DNA from: Alkalilimnicola sp. S0819
Lineage (GTDB): Bacteria > Pseudomonadota > Gammaproteobacteria > Nitrococcales > WHIW01
NCBI RefSeq assembly: GCF_009295635.1
Contig: NZ_WHIW01000008.1
Span: 1-64,000, forward strand
Direction: 5' to 3'
Length of the DNA: 64,000 bases
Numbering within the stretch: the stretch's first letter is position 1; each line of letters begins with the position of its first letter. Under the pieces are notes generated by a model, which searched no databases, was not told the origin of the DNA, and worked only from the letters and a program-made list of their open reading frames with translations. Positions 1 to 9,894 of the stretch are shown piece after piece. The translations under genes and the position numbers were made by a program.

Positions 1-258
1 CGGGCTCACGAACGGGCTCACGAACGGGCTCACGAACAGGCTCACGAACAGGCTCACGAACAGGCTCACGAACAGGCTCACGAACAGGCTCACGAACAGG
101 CTCACGAACAGGCTCACGAACAGGCTCACGAACAGGCTCACGAACAGGCTCACGAACGGGCTCACGAACAGGCTCACGGGCAGGCTCACGGGCAGGCTCA
201 CGGGCAGGCTCACGGGCAGGCTCACGGGCAGGCTCACGGGCAGGCTCACGGGCAGGCT
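1..258. repeat. 12-bp tandem repeat, 21 full copies, in frame within lptD
   Basis: Units are caggctcacgaa, cgggctcacgaa and caggctcacggg, head to tail from base 1 to 252 with a partial copy to 258. Copies 15-21 end in ggg and copies 1-14 end in gaa. On the minus strand each unit encodes one REPA or REPV tetrapeptide. The array continues past the window edge. The unit is a multiple of three, so copy-number change would alter protein length without shifting frame. Confidence 0.95.
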
Positions 259-424
259 CGGCGGCCACGCAGACCCACTCACCCCGTGGGTCCTGGCGGC
301 AGGCCCATTTCCCGCCACTCTGGGCGAGTACGGGCGCGCTCAGACACAGCGCGAGGCTGGATGCGGTCAACAGCAGACCATGGCGGCATGAAGACACGGC
401 GGCACCGGCTTTATTGGGCTTCAC
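1..424 (-). CDS. lptD: LPS-assembly protein LptD, N-terminal part (runs off the left edge)
   Basis: The minus-strand frame opens at a GTG (424-422) directly after an in-frame stop and stays open to base 1. It encodes a signal peptide (hydrophobic core LLLTASSLALCLSAPVLA, predicted cleavage after residue 34). A short Trp/Cys segment follows with Cys42 and Cys52 (KWACRQDPRGEWVC), which resembles the mature N-terminus of LptD. From residue 59 the protein is a tetrapeptide repeat, about six REPA then about fourteen REPV, still running at the window edge. LptD is the outer-membrane barrel that inserts LPS together with LptE. The call rests on the signal peptide, the N-terminal motif and the position divergent from amgK-murU, as in Pseudomonas; the barrel lies outside the window. 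A minus-strand -10-like TAAAAT lies at 498-493. The repeat linker is unusual. The family call is probable, not proven. Confidence 0.72.
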   Translation of the reverse strand, partial: MKPNKAGAAVSSCRHGLLLTASSLALCLSAPVLAQSGGKWACRQDPRGEWVCVAAEPAREPAREPAREPAREPAREPAREPAREPVREPVREPVREPVREPVREPVREPVREPVREPVREPVREPVREPVREPVREPVREP

Positions 425-561
425 GATTTATTCTCGGCGAGCAGGGCGCGCATACCTTGGCACAGCCCATGCGCCGCATCAACGAAGCTTGCATTTTAGC
501 GCCTGTTCGGCGATGAATACCCGTTTATGTGGAGACGGCCTTGGCCGGACCAAGAACGCAG

Positions 562-2266
<1,705 letters not shown>

Positions 2267-2267
<1 letters not shown>

Positions 2268-3685
2268 TGGGAACCGAAATCGACGAAACACGCTTCGATC
2301 GGGACGACTTCCTGCGCTTCAGCCAGCGGCTGCGCGACGAGACTCGGCTGTACAAGGACTGGCTGTCGGAAGGCCGTTTCGTGGATGGGCCGCGGCGCAT
2401 GGGCCTGGAGTTGGAAGCCTGGCTGGTGGACGAGGCCGGCCGGCCCGCCCCCTGCAACGCCCAGGTGCTGGAATCGCTGCATGATCCGCTGCTCTCCCCG
2501 GAGCTCGCCCAGTACAACCTGGAGCTGAACACTCACCCCCTGGCGCTACGCGACACCGCCCTCTCCGACACCCAGCGCCAACTGGAAGCGCTCTGGGCGC
2601 GGGTCGCCGCGGCCGCCGCCCCCCTGGGCGTGCGTCCGGGGATGATCGGCATCCTGCCCAGCGTCACCGAAGACGATCTGTGTCTGGCGCGCATGTCGAA
2701 GCTGCGTCGCTACCAGGCGCTGAACGAGCAGGTGCTGCTGCTGCGCAACCGCGAGCCGCTGAGCGTGGACATTCGCGGCGAGGAGCGGGTCCAGACTCGG
2801 CATGCCGACCTGATGCTGGAATCCGCCGCCACCTCGCTGCAATTGCACCTGCAGGTAGGGCCGGCGGAAGCGCCGGCTTTCTACAACGCCGCCGCCGCGC
2901 TTTCCGCCGCCACCGTGGCCCTGGCCGCCAACGCGCCCTTCCTGTTCGGCCGCAGCCTCTGGGAAGAGACCCGCATTCCGCTGTTCGAACAGGCGGTGGC
3001 CGTGGGGCCGCTGCACGGCGGGCACGCCGGCCCCCTGTCGCGGGTGGGCTTTGGCAGCGGTTACGCCCGTGACGGTCTGTACAGCTTCTTCGTGGAGAAC
3101 CGCCAGCACTACCCGGTGCTGCTGCCGGTGCCGCTGGGCGAGCCCGCCGAGCGCCTGCCGCATCTGCGCCTGCACAATGGCACCATCTGGCGCTGGAACC
3201 GCCCGCTGGTGGGTTTCGAGGAGGACGGCCGGCCGCATCTGCGCATCGAGCACCGGGTCATGTCCGCGGGGCCGAGCTTCATCGACACCCTCGCCAATGC
3301 CGCCTTCTTCTATGGGGCCGTGCACGCGCTGGCCGCCGGCGACCGCAAGCTGCCCTATCCGGTGCTGGAGGCCAACTTCTACGCCGCTGCCCGGCACGGG
3401 CTGCGGGCGACTATCCACTGGGGCGGGGGCGAGATCAGTGTGCAGCGCTTGATCCTCACCCAGCTTCTGCCCGCCGCGGCGCAACAGTTGCAGGCCCTGG
3501 GCCTTGCCCAGACCGATATTGACCGCTATCTGGGCGTGATCGAGGCGCGGGTCAGCGCCGAGCGCACGGGCGCGGCCTGGCAGCGCCAGTGGGTGGGCCG
3601 CCACGGGCGCGATTTCGCCGGGTTGACCCGCGCGTACCTGAAACAGCAGGCCGGCGGCGAGCCGGTGCATGCCTGGCCGATATAG
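2267..3685 (+). CDS. Glutamate-cysteine ligase-like (GCS2 family) carboxylate-amine ligase
   Basis: A 472-residue protein with the GCS2 signature early on (GLELEAWLVD near residue 45 and YNLELNTHPL near 85), which is the ATP/Mg-binding Glu-rich strand of gamma-glutamyl ligase-like enzymes. It resembles uncharacterised carboxylate-amine ligases rather than classical GshA. ATG 2267 overlaps the murU TGA; a TTG at 2264 is a less likely start. It sits just upstream of an AstE/aspartoacylase-like hydrolase, so the two may act on the same amide-linked compound, one joining and one cleaving; this is inference. The substrate is unknown, and glutathione synthesis is not established by the sequence. 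Confidence 0.72.
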
Positions 3686-3705
3686 CCGATATAAGGGGGG
3701 CGGGC

Positions 3706-4710
3706 ATGCTCAAGTACTACGACCATCTGCCAGCGGGTTTTCTGGACGCCGCGCCCGAAGCGTTGGAAACGCTGCTGGGCGGGCCGGCGCTGATCAGCCT
3801 GCCCGGGCGCCGGGAACCGGCCCTGTTCGCCTGTGTGCTGCTACACGGCAACGAGACCACCGGTGTGTACGCCGTGCAGCGGCTGCTGCGTCGCCACCGC
3901 GAGGCGCTGCCGCGCAGCCTGGAGCTTTTCGTCGGTAATGTGAGCGCCGCCCGCCACGGGCTGCGGCACCTGGACGGCCAACCGGATTACAACCGCATCT
4001 GGCCCGGCGGCGAGGCCACGGACAGCCCCGAGACCCGGATGGCGGCGGAGCTGACCGCGCACATGCGCCGGCGCGGCCTGTTCGCCAGCGTGGACGTGCA
4101 CAACAACACCGGCTGGAATCCGCACTACGGTTGCATCAACCGCCTGGACGGCCCCTTTCTGTATCTGGCCTCGCTGTTCGCCCGCACGGTGGTGTACTTC
4201 ACCCGCCCCGCCGGCGTGCAGTCTCTCGCCTTCGCCGAGTTCTGCCCCGCGGTGACCCTGGAGTGTGGCCTGCCCGGTCGAGAGGAGGGCATACAGGAGG
4301 CCGAGCAATTACTGGACGCGTTGCTGCACCTGCGGGAGCTGCCGGACCACCCGGCGCTGGATGGCCTGGGGGTATATCAGACGGTGGCCCGGGTGCGGGT
4401 GCCCGAGGACGTGGCGGTGGGCTTCGATGCCGGCGTGCCGCTGCGTCTGCTGGACGACATCGAGCGGCTCAATTTCCGCGAGCTGCCGGCCGGTACCGCG
4501 TTGGCCCGGGTCGCCCCGGACAGCGACGCCCGCCTGCGGGTGGAGGACAACGAGGGCCGGGACGTCACATCGGAATATCTGGAGCTCGCGGATGGCGAAC
4601 TACGAATGCGTCGCCACGTCATGCCCGCCATGCTCAGCCGCGACCTGCGGGTGATCCGTCAGGATTGCCTGGGCTATCTGATGCGCCCGGTGGCGCTGGA
4701 CACCGCGTAG
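3706..4710 (+). CDS. Succinylglutamate desuccinylase/aspartoacylase-family zinc hydrolase
   Basis: M14-like AstE/AspA family protein of 334 residues. The zinc-binding motif LLHGNETTG (His and Glu ligands) lies near residue 45, and the third-ligand segment SVDVHNNTG near 130. The catalytic Glu probably lies in VTLECGLPG. The start is ATG 3706 after a purine-rich ribosome binding site (aagggggg); an upstream extension in this frame runs back into the previous gene and is unlikely. Family members remove acyl groups from N-acyl amino acids. No other arginine-succinyltransferase genes are nearby, so the AST pathway is not supported. It is 20 bases behind the GCS2-like ligase and probably in the same operon. 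Confidence 0.75.
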   Translation: MLKYYDHLPAGFLDAAPEALETLLGGPALISLPGRREPALFACVLLHGNETTGVYAVQRLLRRHREALPRSLELFVGNVSAARHGLRHLDGQPDYNRIWPGGEATDSPETRMAAELTAHMRRRGLFASVDVHNNTGWNPHYGCINRLDGPFLYLASLFARTVVYFTRPAGVQSLAFAEFCPAVTLECGLPGREEGIQEAEQLLDALLHLRELPDHPALDGLGVYQTVARVRVPEDVAVGFDAGVPLRLLDDIERLNFRELPAGTALARVAPDSDARLRVEDNEGRDVTSEYLELADGELRMRRHVMPAMLSRDLRVIRQDCLGYLMRPVALDTA

Positions 4711-4714
4711 GGGC

Positions 4715-4793
4715 AGCCCTGGCCGCGGATGCCTTTCACCGGGTTTCGGTCTCTGCGGTGAACATTCACGTCGCCTTGTTGTACGGCCAGGGC
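4715..4793. terminator. Candidate bidirectional terminator between convergent genes
   Basis: A 9-bp perfect inverted repeat, gccctggcc (4715-4723) and ggccagggc (4785-4793), spans the gap between the convergent hydrolase and lipB genes. A second GC-rich hairpin (cccccta / gaggggg) overlaps the lipB stop. There is no clear T-run, so this is a weak call. Confidence 0.3.
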
Positions 4794-4799
4794 CGCCCC

Positions 4800-5438
4800 C
4801 TACCGGGAGGGGGGTGCGCGGCGGGTGTGGGCTTCCACGGTTTCGACCAATAATTCCGCGAGGCGTGTGCCGGCTTTCGCCGGTTCGGCCTCCACGCCCA
4901 GGCTCCGCATGTCCACCACATCCAGCCCCGGGTAGCCGCAGGGGTTGATCCGGCTGAAGGGCTCCAGGTCCATGGCCACGTTCAGGCTCAGGCCGTGGTA
5001 GCTCGCGCCCCGTCTCACCCGCAGGCCCAGCGAGGCGATCTTGCGCTCGCCCACGTACACGCCGGGCGCCTCGGGGCGGGCCGCCGCCGCGATGTCGTAT
5101 TCCGCCAGCAGGCGCACGATGGCCTCTTCCAGGCAGCTGACCATGCGCCGCACGCCCAGGCCGCGGCGGCGCAGATCCACCAGTGGGTAGATCACCACCT
5201 GCCCCGGGCCGTGGTAGGTCACCTGTCCGCCCCGGTCCACCGGCACCACCGGGATATCGCCGGGCGCGAGCAGGTGCTCGCGCTTGCCGGCCAACCCCAG
5301 GGTGAACACCGGCGGGTGTTCCAGCACCCAGCAGCGGTCGGGGCTTTGGGCGTCGCGCTCCTCGGTGTAGCGTTGCATGGCGCGCCAGGTGGGTTCGTAG
5401 TCGACCCGCCCGAGTTCTTCGACAAGGAACCGCGCCAT
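4800..5438 (-). CDS. lipB: Octanoyl-ACP:protein N-octanoyltransferase (lipoate biosynthesis) LipB
   Basis: A 212-residue LipB. The family signature [20 protein letters not shown], the catalytic Lys segment (GERKIASLG) and the active-site Cys in NPCGYPG are all present. LipB moves octanoate from acyl carrier protein to lipoyl domains, after which LipA inserts sulfur; lipA is not in this window. ATG 5438 begins two bases after the stop of the upstream DUF493 gene, as in the E. coli ybeD-lipB pair; a TTG at 5444 is an alternative. It is the last gene of the wall-elongation operon. Confidence 0.95.
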   Translation of the reverse strand: MARFLVEELGRVDYEPTWRAMQRYTEERDAQSPDRCWVLEHPPVFTLGLAGKREHLLAPGDIPVVPVDRGGQVTYHGPGQVVIYPLVDLRRRGLGVRRMVSCLEEAIVRLLAEYDIAAAARPEAPGVYVGERKIASLGLRVRRGASYHGLSLNVAMDLEPFSRINPCGYPGLDVVDMRSLGVEAEPAKAGTRLAELLVETVEAHTRRAPPSR

Positions 5439-5440
5439 GC

Positions 5441-5707
5441 TCAAAGCGTCATCAGCACCGCTTCGTGGGCATTGAGCTCCAGATACAGCGCATCCAGCTG
5501 CTCGCGGCTGGTGGCTCGGATGGTCACCGTCACCGAGAGGTAATTGCCGCGCTTGCTGGCCTGGGTGCGCAGGCAGTCGTCCCCCAGGTCCGGTGCATGG
5601 CGCCGGGCGATGCTCTCCACCGTGGCGGGCAGGTCGCCGTCGGCGCGGCCCATCACCTTGATGGGGAAATCGCAGGGAAACTGCAGCAGTGATTGCTCTT
5701 CGCTCAT
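5441..5707 (-). CDS. ybeD: DUF493/YbeD-family small protein
   Basis: An 88-residue protein with the family pattern: an N-terminal [11 protein letters not shown] strand, a middle Asp/Cys-rich helix and a C-terminal ferredoxin-like half ([20 protein letters not shown]). The molecular function of DUF493 is not established. It is conserved between dacA and lipB in gammaproteobacteria, as here: dacA ends 5 bases upstream and lipB begins 2 bases downstream, so all three are probably translated from one message. Confidence 0.9.
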   Translation of the reverse strand: MSEEQSLLQFPCDFPIKVMGRADGDLPATVESIARRHAPDLGDDCLRTQASKRGNYLSVTVTIRATSREQLDALYLELNAHEAVLMTL

Positions 5708-5712
5708 GGGCT

Positions 5713-6873
5713 TTACTCGAACATCAGCAGGACTTCATCGCTCAGGCGTTGCCACAGGCCGCCTTCCTTCACCGGGTCCAGCGCCACCAGCGGACGTTCG
5801 GCCAGCACGGTATCGCCCAGGCGCACCACCAGCTTGCCCAGGGTGCTGCCGGCATCCACCGGCGCCATGATCTGGCTTTCCATGCTCATGCTGGCGTCCA
5901 GCCTGTCGTATTGACGGCGGGGGATGGTGACGTAAAGGTCCTGCTCCAGCCCCAGGGGCAGTTGCTCCCGCGCGCCCTTCCATACCCGGGCCTGGCTGAG
6001 CGCCTCGGAGGCGCCGTAAAGACGGTGGGTCTCGAAGAAGCGAAAGCCGTAGTTGAGCAGGGCCTGGCTGTCGTCGGCCCGGGCCTTTTCACTCGCGGTG
6101 CCCATCACCACGGCCACCAGGCGCATGTCATCCTGCTGGGCGGAGCTCGCCAGGCAATAGCCGGCGGCGTTGGTGTGGCCGGTCTTCAGGCCGTCCACCG
6201 AGGGGTCGCGCCAGAGCAGCTTGTTGCGGTTGTACTGGGTGATGCCGTTGAAGCTGAACTGCTTCTGGGAATACCACTGGTAGTACTCGGGGAAGTCGCG
6301 GATCAGCGCGGCGGCCAGCAGCGCCACGTCCCGGGTGCTCACGTAGTGGTTCGGGTTGGGCAGGCCGGTGGCGTTGAGGAAGTTGCTGTTGTTCATGCCC
6401 AGGCGCTGGGCATAGGTGTTCATCACCTGGGCAAAGGTGCTCTCACTGCCGGCAATGTGCTCGGCAATGGCGATGCTGGCGTCGTTGCCGGACTGGATGA
6501 TGATGCCGCGCAGCAGGTCCTCGACGCTGACCTGCTTGCCTACCTCGATGAACATGCGCGACCCCGGCGCGCGCCAGGCCTTCTCGCTCACCGTGACCAT
6601 TTCGTCCAGGCGCATATTGCCCGCGCGCAGTTCGCTGAAGGCCACGTAGGCGGTCATCATCTTGGTAAGGCTAGCCGGGTCGCGACGCTCGTCCGGTGCC
6701 TTCTCGGCGAGCACGTGGCCGCTGTGAAAGTCCAGCAGCAGGTAGCTGGGCGCGGCCAACTGCGGCGGAGCGGGCACCGGGATGCTGGCCGGCGGGGCCT
6801 GTTGGCTCAGCGCCGGGGCGGCGGCGAGCAGGCTGAACAGCAACGCGGCGGTTCGGAACAGTGTACGGCTCAT
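5713..6873 (-). CDS. dacA: D-alanyl-D-alanine carboxypeptidase DacA (PBP5/6 type)
   Basis: A 386-residue low-molecular-weight penicillin-binding protein. A signal peptide (hydrophobic core [16 protein letters not shown]) precedes the S11 peptidase domain, with the catalytic triad motifs SLTKMM (SxxK), SGND (SxN) and KTGHT (KTG). The C-terminal PBP5_C domain ends in a short tail that would be the amphipathic membrane anchor. It trims the terminal D-Ala from pentapeptide stems and so controls substrate for cross-linking. Its ATG overlaps the rlpA stop by four bases (ATGA), consistent with co-translation with the Rod-complex genes. Confidence 0.95.
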   Translation of the reverse strand: MSRTLFRTAALLFSLLAAAPALSQQAPPASIPVPAPPQLAAPSYLLLDFHSGHVLAEKAPDERRDPASLTKMMTAYVAFSELRAGNMRLDEMVTVSEKAWRAPGSRMFIEVGKQVSVEDLLRGIIIQSGNDASIAIAEHIAGSESTFAQVMNTYAQRLGMNNSNFLNATGLPNPNHYVSTRDVALLAAALIRDFPEYYQWYSQKQFSFNGITQYNRNKLLWRDPSVDGLKTGHTNAAGYCLASSAQQDDMRLVAVVMGTASEKARADDSQALLNYGFRFFETHRLYGASEALSQARVWKGAREQLPLGLEQDLYVTIPRRQYDRLDASMSMESQIMAPVDAGSTLGKLVVRLGDTVLAERPLVALDPVKEGGLWQRLSDEVLLMFE

Positions 6874-7739
6874 GGTGCTTCGTCTTCCCTTTGGTCGTGC
6901 GCGGCCGGCCGGCTGTGGCCGCTTTCCTCTAGCGTGCTGACGGTGGTGGTGGCGAGGCCTTGCTCGCGCAGTTGGGCCCGCAGGCGCTCCACCGCGGCGA
7001 GATCCTGAAGCGGGCCCAGGCGGACCCGGTGCACGGCGCCCGCGGTCTGACCGCTGCTGTGGATTTCCACCGGCACGGTGAACCGGCCCTGCAGCCGCTG
7101 GCGCAGGCGGCGGGCATTAGTATGCTCGCCGAAGGCGCCGGCCTGTACGTAGTAGCTCACATTCGCGCCACGCGGCGCGGCCCCGGGCGGTGGCGCCGCG
7201 AGCACGCGGATCTCCACCGGCGCGGTGCCCTGGCGCAGGATACCGAGCTTGTGGGCGGCGGTGTAGGACAGATCGATGATGCGCCCTTCGGCGAAAGGCC
7301 CCCGATCGTTCACTTTGACCACGATACGCCGGTCATTGTTCAAATGGCGCACTTCCACGTAGCTTGGCAGCGGCAATGTCTTGTGGGCCGCGGTCATGGC
7401 GTACATGTCATAGGGCTCGCCGCTGGAGGTGCGGCGGCCGTGGAACTTCTCGCCGTACCAGGAGGCGATGCCTCGCTCGGTATGTCCGGCGGGGCGGTCG
7501 CGCACCTCGTAGCGGACGCCGTAGACCTCGTAGCTGGCCGGGTTGCCGTAGCGGCTGCGGGGCTCGGCCCGGGGGCTGGCGTCGGGCACCTGGTCCAGGT
7601 TGCGGGGCGGGGCGGCGGGGGCGCGGTCCTTCTCGTGGCGGGGCGCGGGGCCTTCGCGCACCGTAACCTGGGGGCCGGAGCATGCGGCCAGCAGAGAGGC
7701 CAACAGGGTGATCAGCAGTAGGGGGGTGGCGCGAGTCAC
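6870..7739 (-). CDS. rlpA: Septal ring lytic transglycosylase RlpA, lipoprotein
   Basis: A 289-residue lipoprotein starting at a GTG that overlaps the mltB stop (GTGA). The lipobox LLAACSG is preceded by a hydrophobic stretch. The double-psi beta-barrel domain starts at RGIASWYGEKFHGRRTSSGE and contains the conserved KVNDRGPF. A C-terminal SPOR domain begins at YYVQAGAFGEHTNARRLRQR and should bind denuded glycan at the septum. The frame is open far upstream into mltB, but the lipoprotein signal fixes the start at 7739. In Pseudomonas RlpA cleaves denuded glycan strands for daughter-cell separation. Confidence 0.93.
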   Translation of the reverse strand: MTRATPLLLITLLASLLAACSGPQVTVREGPAPRHEKDRAPAAPPRNLDQVPDASPRAEPRSRYGNPASYEVYGVRYEVRDRPAGHTERGIASWYGEKFHGRRTSSGEPYDMYAMTAAHKTLPLPSYVEVRHLNNDRRIVVKVNDRGPFAEGRIIDLSYTAAHKLGILRQGTAPVEIRVLAAPPPGAAPRGANVSYYVQAGAFGEHTNARRLRQRLQGRFTVPVEIHSSGQTAGAVHRVRLGPLQDLAAVERLRAQLREQGLATTTVSTLEESGHSRPAAHDQREDEAP

Positions 7740-8734
7740 CGGGCCTGCTCCTTCTGCTCGCGAATGGCTTCGGCCAACTGCCAGACCGCCATGGCGTAGA
7801 GCGGGCTGTGGTTGTAGCGGGTGATCACGTAGAAATTGTGCAGCACGACCCAAGGCTGCTCCCCGTTTTCGAGCGCCAGCACCCGCAGGGTCGCCGGGGT
7901 GTCGCCGGACAGTTCCGCGTCCACGCTCACGCCCGCCGCGCGCAAGGTCTCCAGCGCCGTGGCCGGTTTCACCGGGCGCCGGCCGCGCTGGGCGTAGGCC
8001 TCCCAGGCGTCGCCCGTGAGCCGGGCGGGCAGGGCCACCGGCTCGCCGGCGCGCCAGCCGTGGGCGCGGAAGTAGTTGGCCACGCTGCCGATGGCGTCGG
8101 GAATTTCCCACAGCTGGGTGCGGCCGTCGCCATCGAAGTCCACGGCGTAGTGGCGGTAACTGCTGGAAATGAACTGGGGCAGGCCCATGGCGCCGGCGTA
8201 GGAGCCCATGGGGGTGAGTGGGTCCATGCCCTGCTCGCGGGCGAGCAGCAGGAACTCGCCCAGCTCCTTGCGGAAGAAATCGGCCCGGGGCGGGTAGTCG
8301 AAGCCCAGGGTGAGCAGGGCGTCGATCACCCGGTGGCGCCCCTTGTAGGTGCCATAGCGGGTCTCGACGCCGAGTATGGCGATGATGATCTCCTCGGGCA
8401 CGCCATAGCGCGTCCGGGCCTCGGCCAGCAAGGCCTCGTGTTCGCGCCAGAACTCAACGCCCAGACGGATGCGCTCGGGCTTCATGAAGATCGGCCGGTA
8501 GCGGTACCAGGGGAGGGCCTCGGCGGGGCGGCTGATGGCCTCGATGATTTCCGGGCGGGGCTGCGCCTGGTCCAGCACTTCTTCGAGCTCACTCTCGGTG
8601 AAGCCGTGGGCCTCGGAGAGCTGCTCGATGAAGCTGCGCACCTCGGCGCGCTCGCTGGTGGCTGCCTGGGCGGCCAGCGGCACACCCGGGAGGAGGGCAA
8701 GGCACAGCAGAAAACGCGACGCGGATAAGGGCAT
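7736..8734 (-). CDS. mltB: Membrane-bound lytic murein transglycosylase B
   Basis: A 332-residue SLT-family enzyme. The signal peptide ends around LAAQAA and shows no obvious lipobox, so it may be a soluble periplasmic form. The catalytic Glu lies in AILGVETRYGTYKGRHRVI. The glycan-binding region GSYAGAMGLPQFISSSYRHY and the VDFDGDG segment typical of MltB follow. It cleaves the MurNAc-GlcNAc bond with 1,6-anhydro formation. It sits between rodA and rlpA, in the usual order of this operon in pseudomonads and relatives. Confidence 0.93.
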   Translation of the reverse strand: MPLSASRFLLCLALLPGVPLAAQAATSERAEVRSFIEQLSEAHGFTESELEEVLDQAQPRPEIIEAISRPAEALPWYRYRPIFMKPERIRLGVEFWREHEALLAEARTRYGVPEEIIIAILGVETRYGTYKGRHRVIDALLTLGFDYPPRADFFRKELGEFLLLAREQGMDPLTPMGSYAGAMGLPQFISSSYRHYAVDFDGDGRTQLWEIPDAIGSVANYFRAHGWRAGEPVALPARLTGDAWEAYAQRGRRPVKPATALETLRAAGVSVDAELSGDTPATLRVLALENGEQPWVVLHNFYVITRYNHSPLYAMAVWQLAEAIREQKEQAR

Positions 8735-8763
8735 GGCCGTTCGAATCCGAGAGTGACGCAGCC

Positions 8764-9894
8764 TCAGGAGGACCAGAGCTTGCGGTGTGTGTGGATGGAC
8801 ATGAGCATACCGAAGGCCGCCATGAGGGTCACCATGGAGGTGCCGCCGTAGCTGATCAGCGGCAGCGGCAGGCCCACCACCGGCAGCAGGCCCGAGACCA
8901 TGCCGGCGTTGACGAAGATGTAGACGAAGAAGGTCAGGCTCAGGCTGCCCGCCAGCAGGCGGCTGTAGGTGTCCTGGGCATTGACGGCGATGTACAGGCC
9001 GCGACCGATCACCAGCAGGTAGAGCACCAGCAACTGCGCCACCCCCACCAGGCCGAACTCCTCGGCGAGCACGGCGTAGATGAAGTCCGTGTGACGTTCG
9101 GGCAGGAACTGCAGATGCGATTGGGTGCCGTTGAGCCAGCCCTTGCCGAAAAGCCCGCCGGAGCCGATGGCGATCTTCGATTGAATGATGTGATAGCCCG
9201 CGCCCAGCGGATCACGTTCCGGGTTGAGGAAGGTCAGCACCCGCTCGCGCTGGTAGTCGTGCATGGCGAAGAACCACATCAAGGGTGCCGCGGCGCCGCC
9301 CAGCAGCGCGGCGCCCAACATCATGCGCCAGCGCAGCCCGCCCAGGTACAGCACGAAAAAGCCCGAGGAGGCCACCAGCAGGGAAGTGCCTAGATCCGGT
9401 TGCAGCATGATCAGCCCCACCGGCAGGCCGATCAGCCCCAGCGCGGTGAGCAGGCGCGGCAGGCGCGGCGGCAGGCTGCCGTCCGCGAGCAGCCAGGCGA
9501 TCATCATGGGCAGCGCGAGCTTCATCGCTTCCGAGGGCTGGAAGCGCATGAAACCCAGGTCCAACCAGCGCTGTGCGCCCTTGCCCGTGTAACCGATCAC
9601 CAGCACCGCCACCAGCAGGGCGACCCCACCGAGGAACACCCAAGGCGTCCAGCGGCGCAGGGTGGAGGGCGGGATCTGGGCAAAGAATGCCATGGCGCCG
9701 AAGCCCGCCCCCAGGCGCACCAACTGCTTGCGGGCCTCCAGCCAGTCCTGGTCGAAGGCGCTGTAGAGCACCACCAGGCCGAACACCGACAGCAGCGCCA
9801 GTAGCGTGAGCAGGGTGCCGTCCAGGTGCAGGTGACGCTGCAGCCAGGACTGCCGCCAGACGCTGCCCCGGCCGACGGTATCGTTACCGATCAT
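8764..9894 (-). CDS. rodA: Rod-shape SEDS peptidoglycan glycosyltransferase RodA
   Basis: A 376-residue integral membrane protein with about ten hydrophobic segments and the SEDS C-terminal signature (GLLPVVGLPLPLISYGGTSM). RodA polymerises glycan from lipid II in complex with PBP2, under MreB guidance. Its start lies inside the end of mrdA (11-base overlap). It is typical in length and position for the elongasome operon. Confidence 0.96.
   Translation of the reverse strand: MIGNDTVGRGSVWRQSWLQRHLHLDGTLLTLLALLSVFGLVVLYSAFDQDWLEARKQLVRLGAGFGAMAFFAQIPPSTLRRWTPWVFLGGVALLVAVLVIGYTGKGAQRWLDLGFMRFQPSEAMKLALPMMIAWLLADGSLPPRLPRLLTALGLIGLPVGLIMLQPDLGTSLLVASSGFFVLYLGGLRWRMMLGAALLGGAAAPLMWFFAMHDYQRERVLTFLNPERDPLGAGYHIIQSKIAIGSGGLFGKGWLNGTQSHLQFLPERHTDFIYAVLAEEFGLVGVAQLLVLYLLVIGRGLYIAVNAQDTYSRLLAGSLSLTFFVYIFVNAGMVSGLLPVVGLPLPLISYGGTSMVTLMAAFGMLMSIHTHRKLWSS

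Noticed and set aside
1..258. Possible CRISPR array
   Set aside because: The 12-bp units are contiguous with no spacers and translate cleanly as an in-frame lptD tetrapeptide repeat.
286..516. Plus-strand small ORF before amgK
   Set aside because: It is antisense to the lptD signal peptide region and has no recognisable features.
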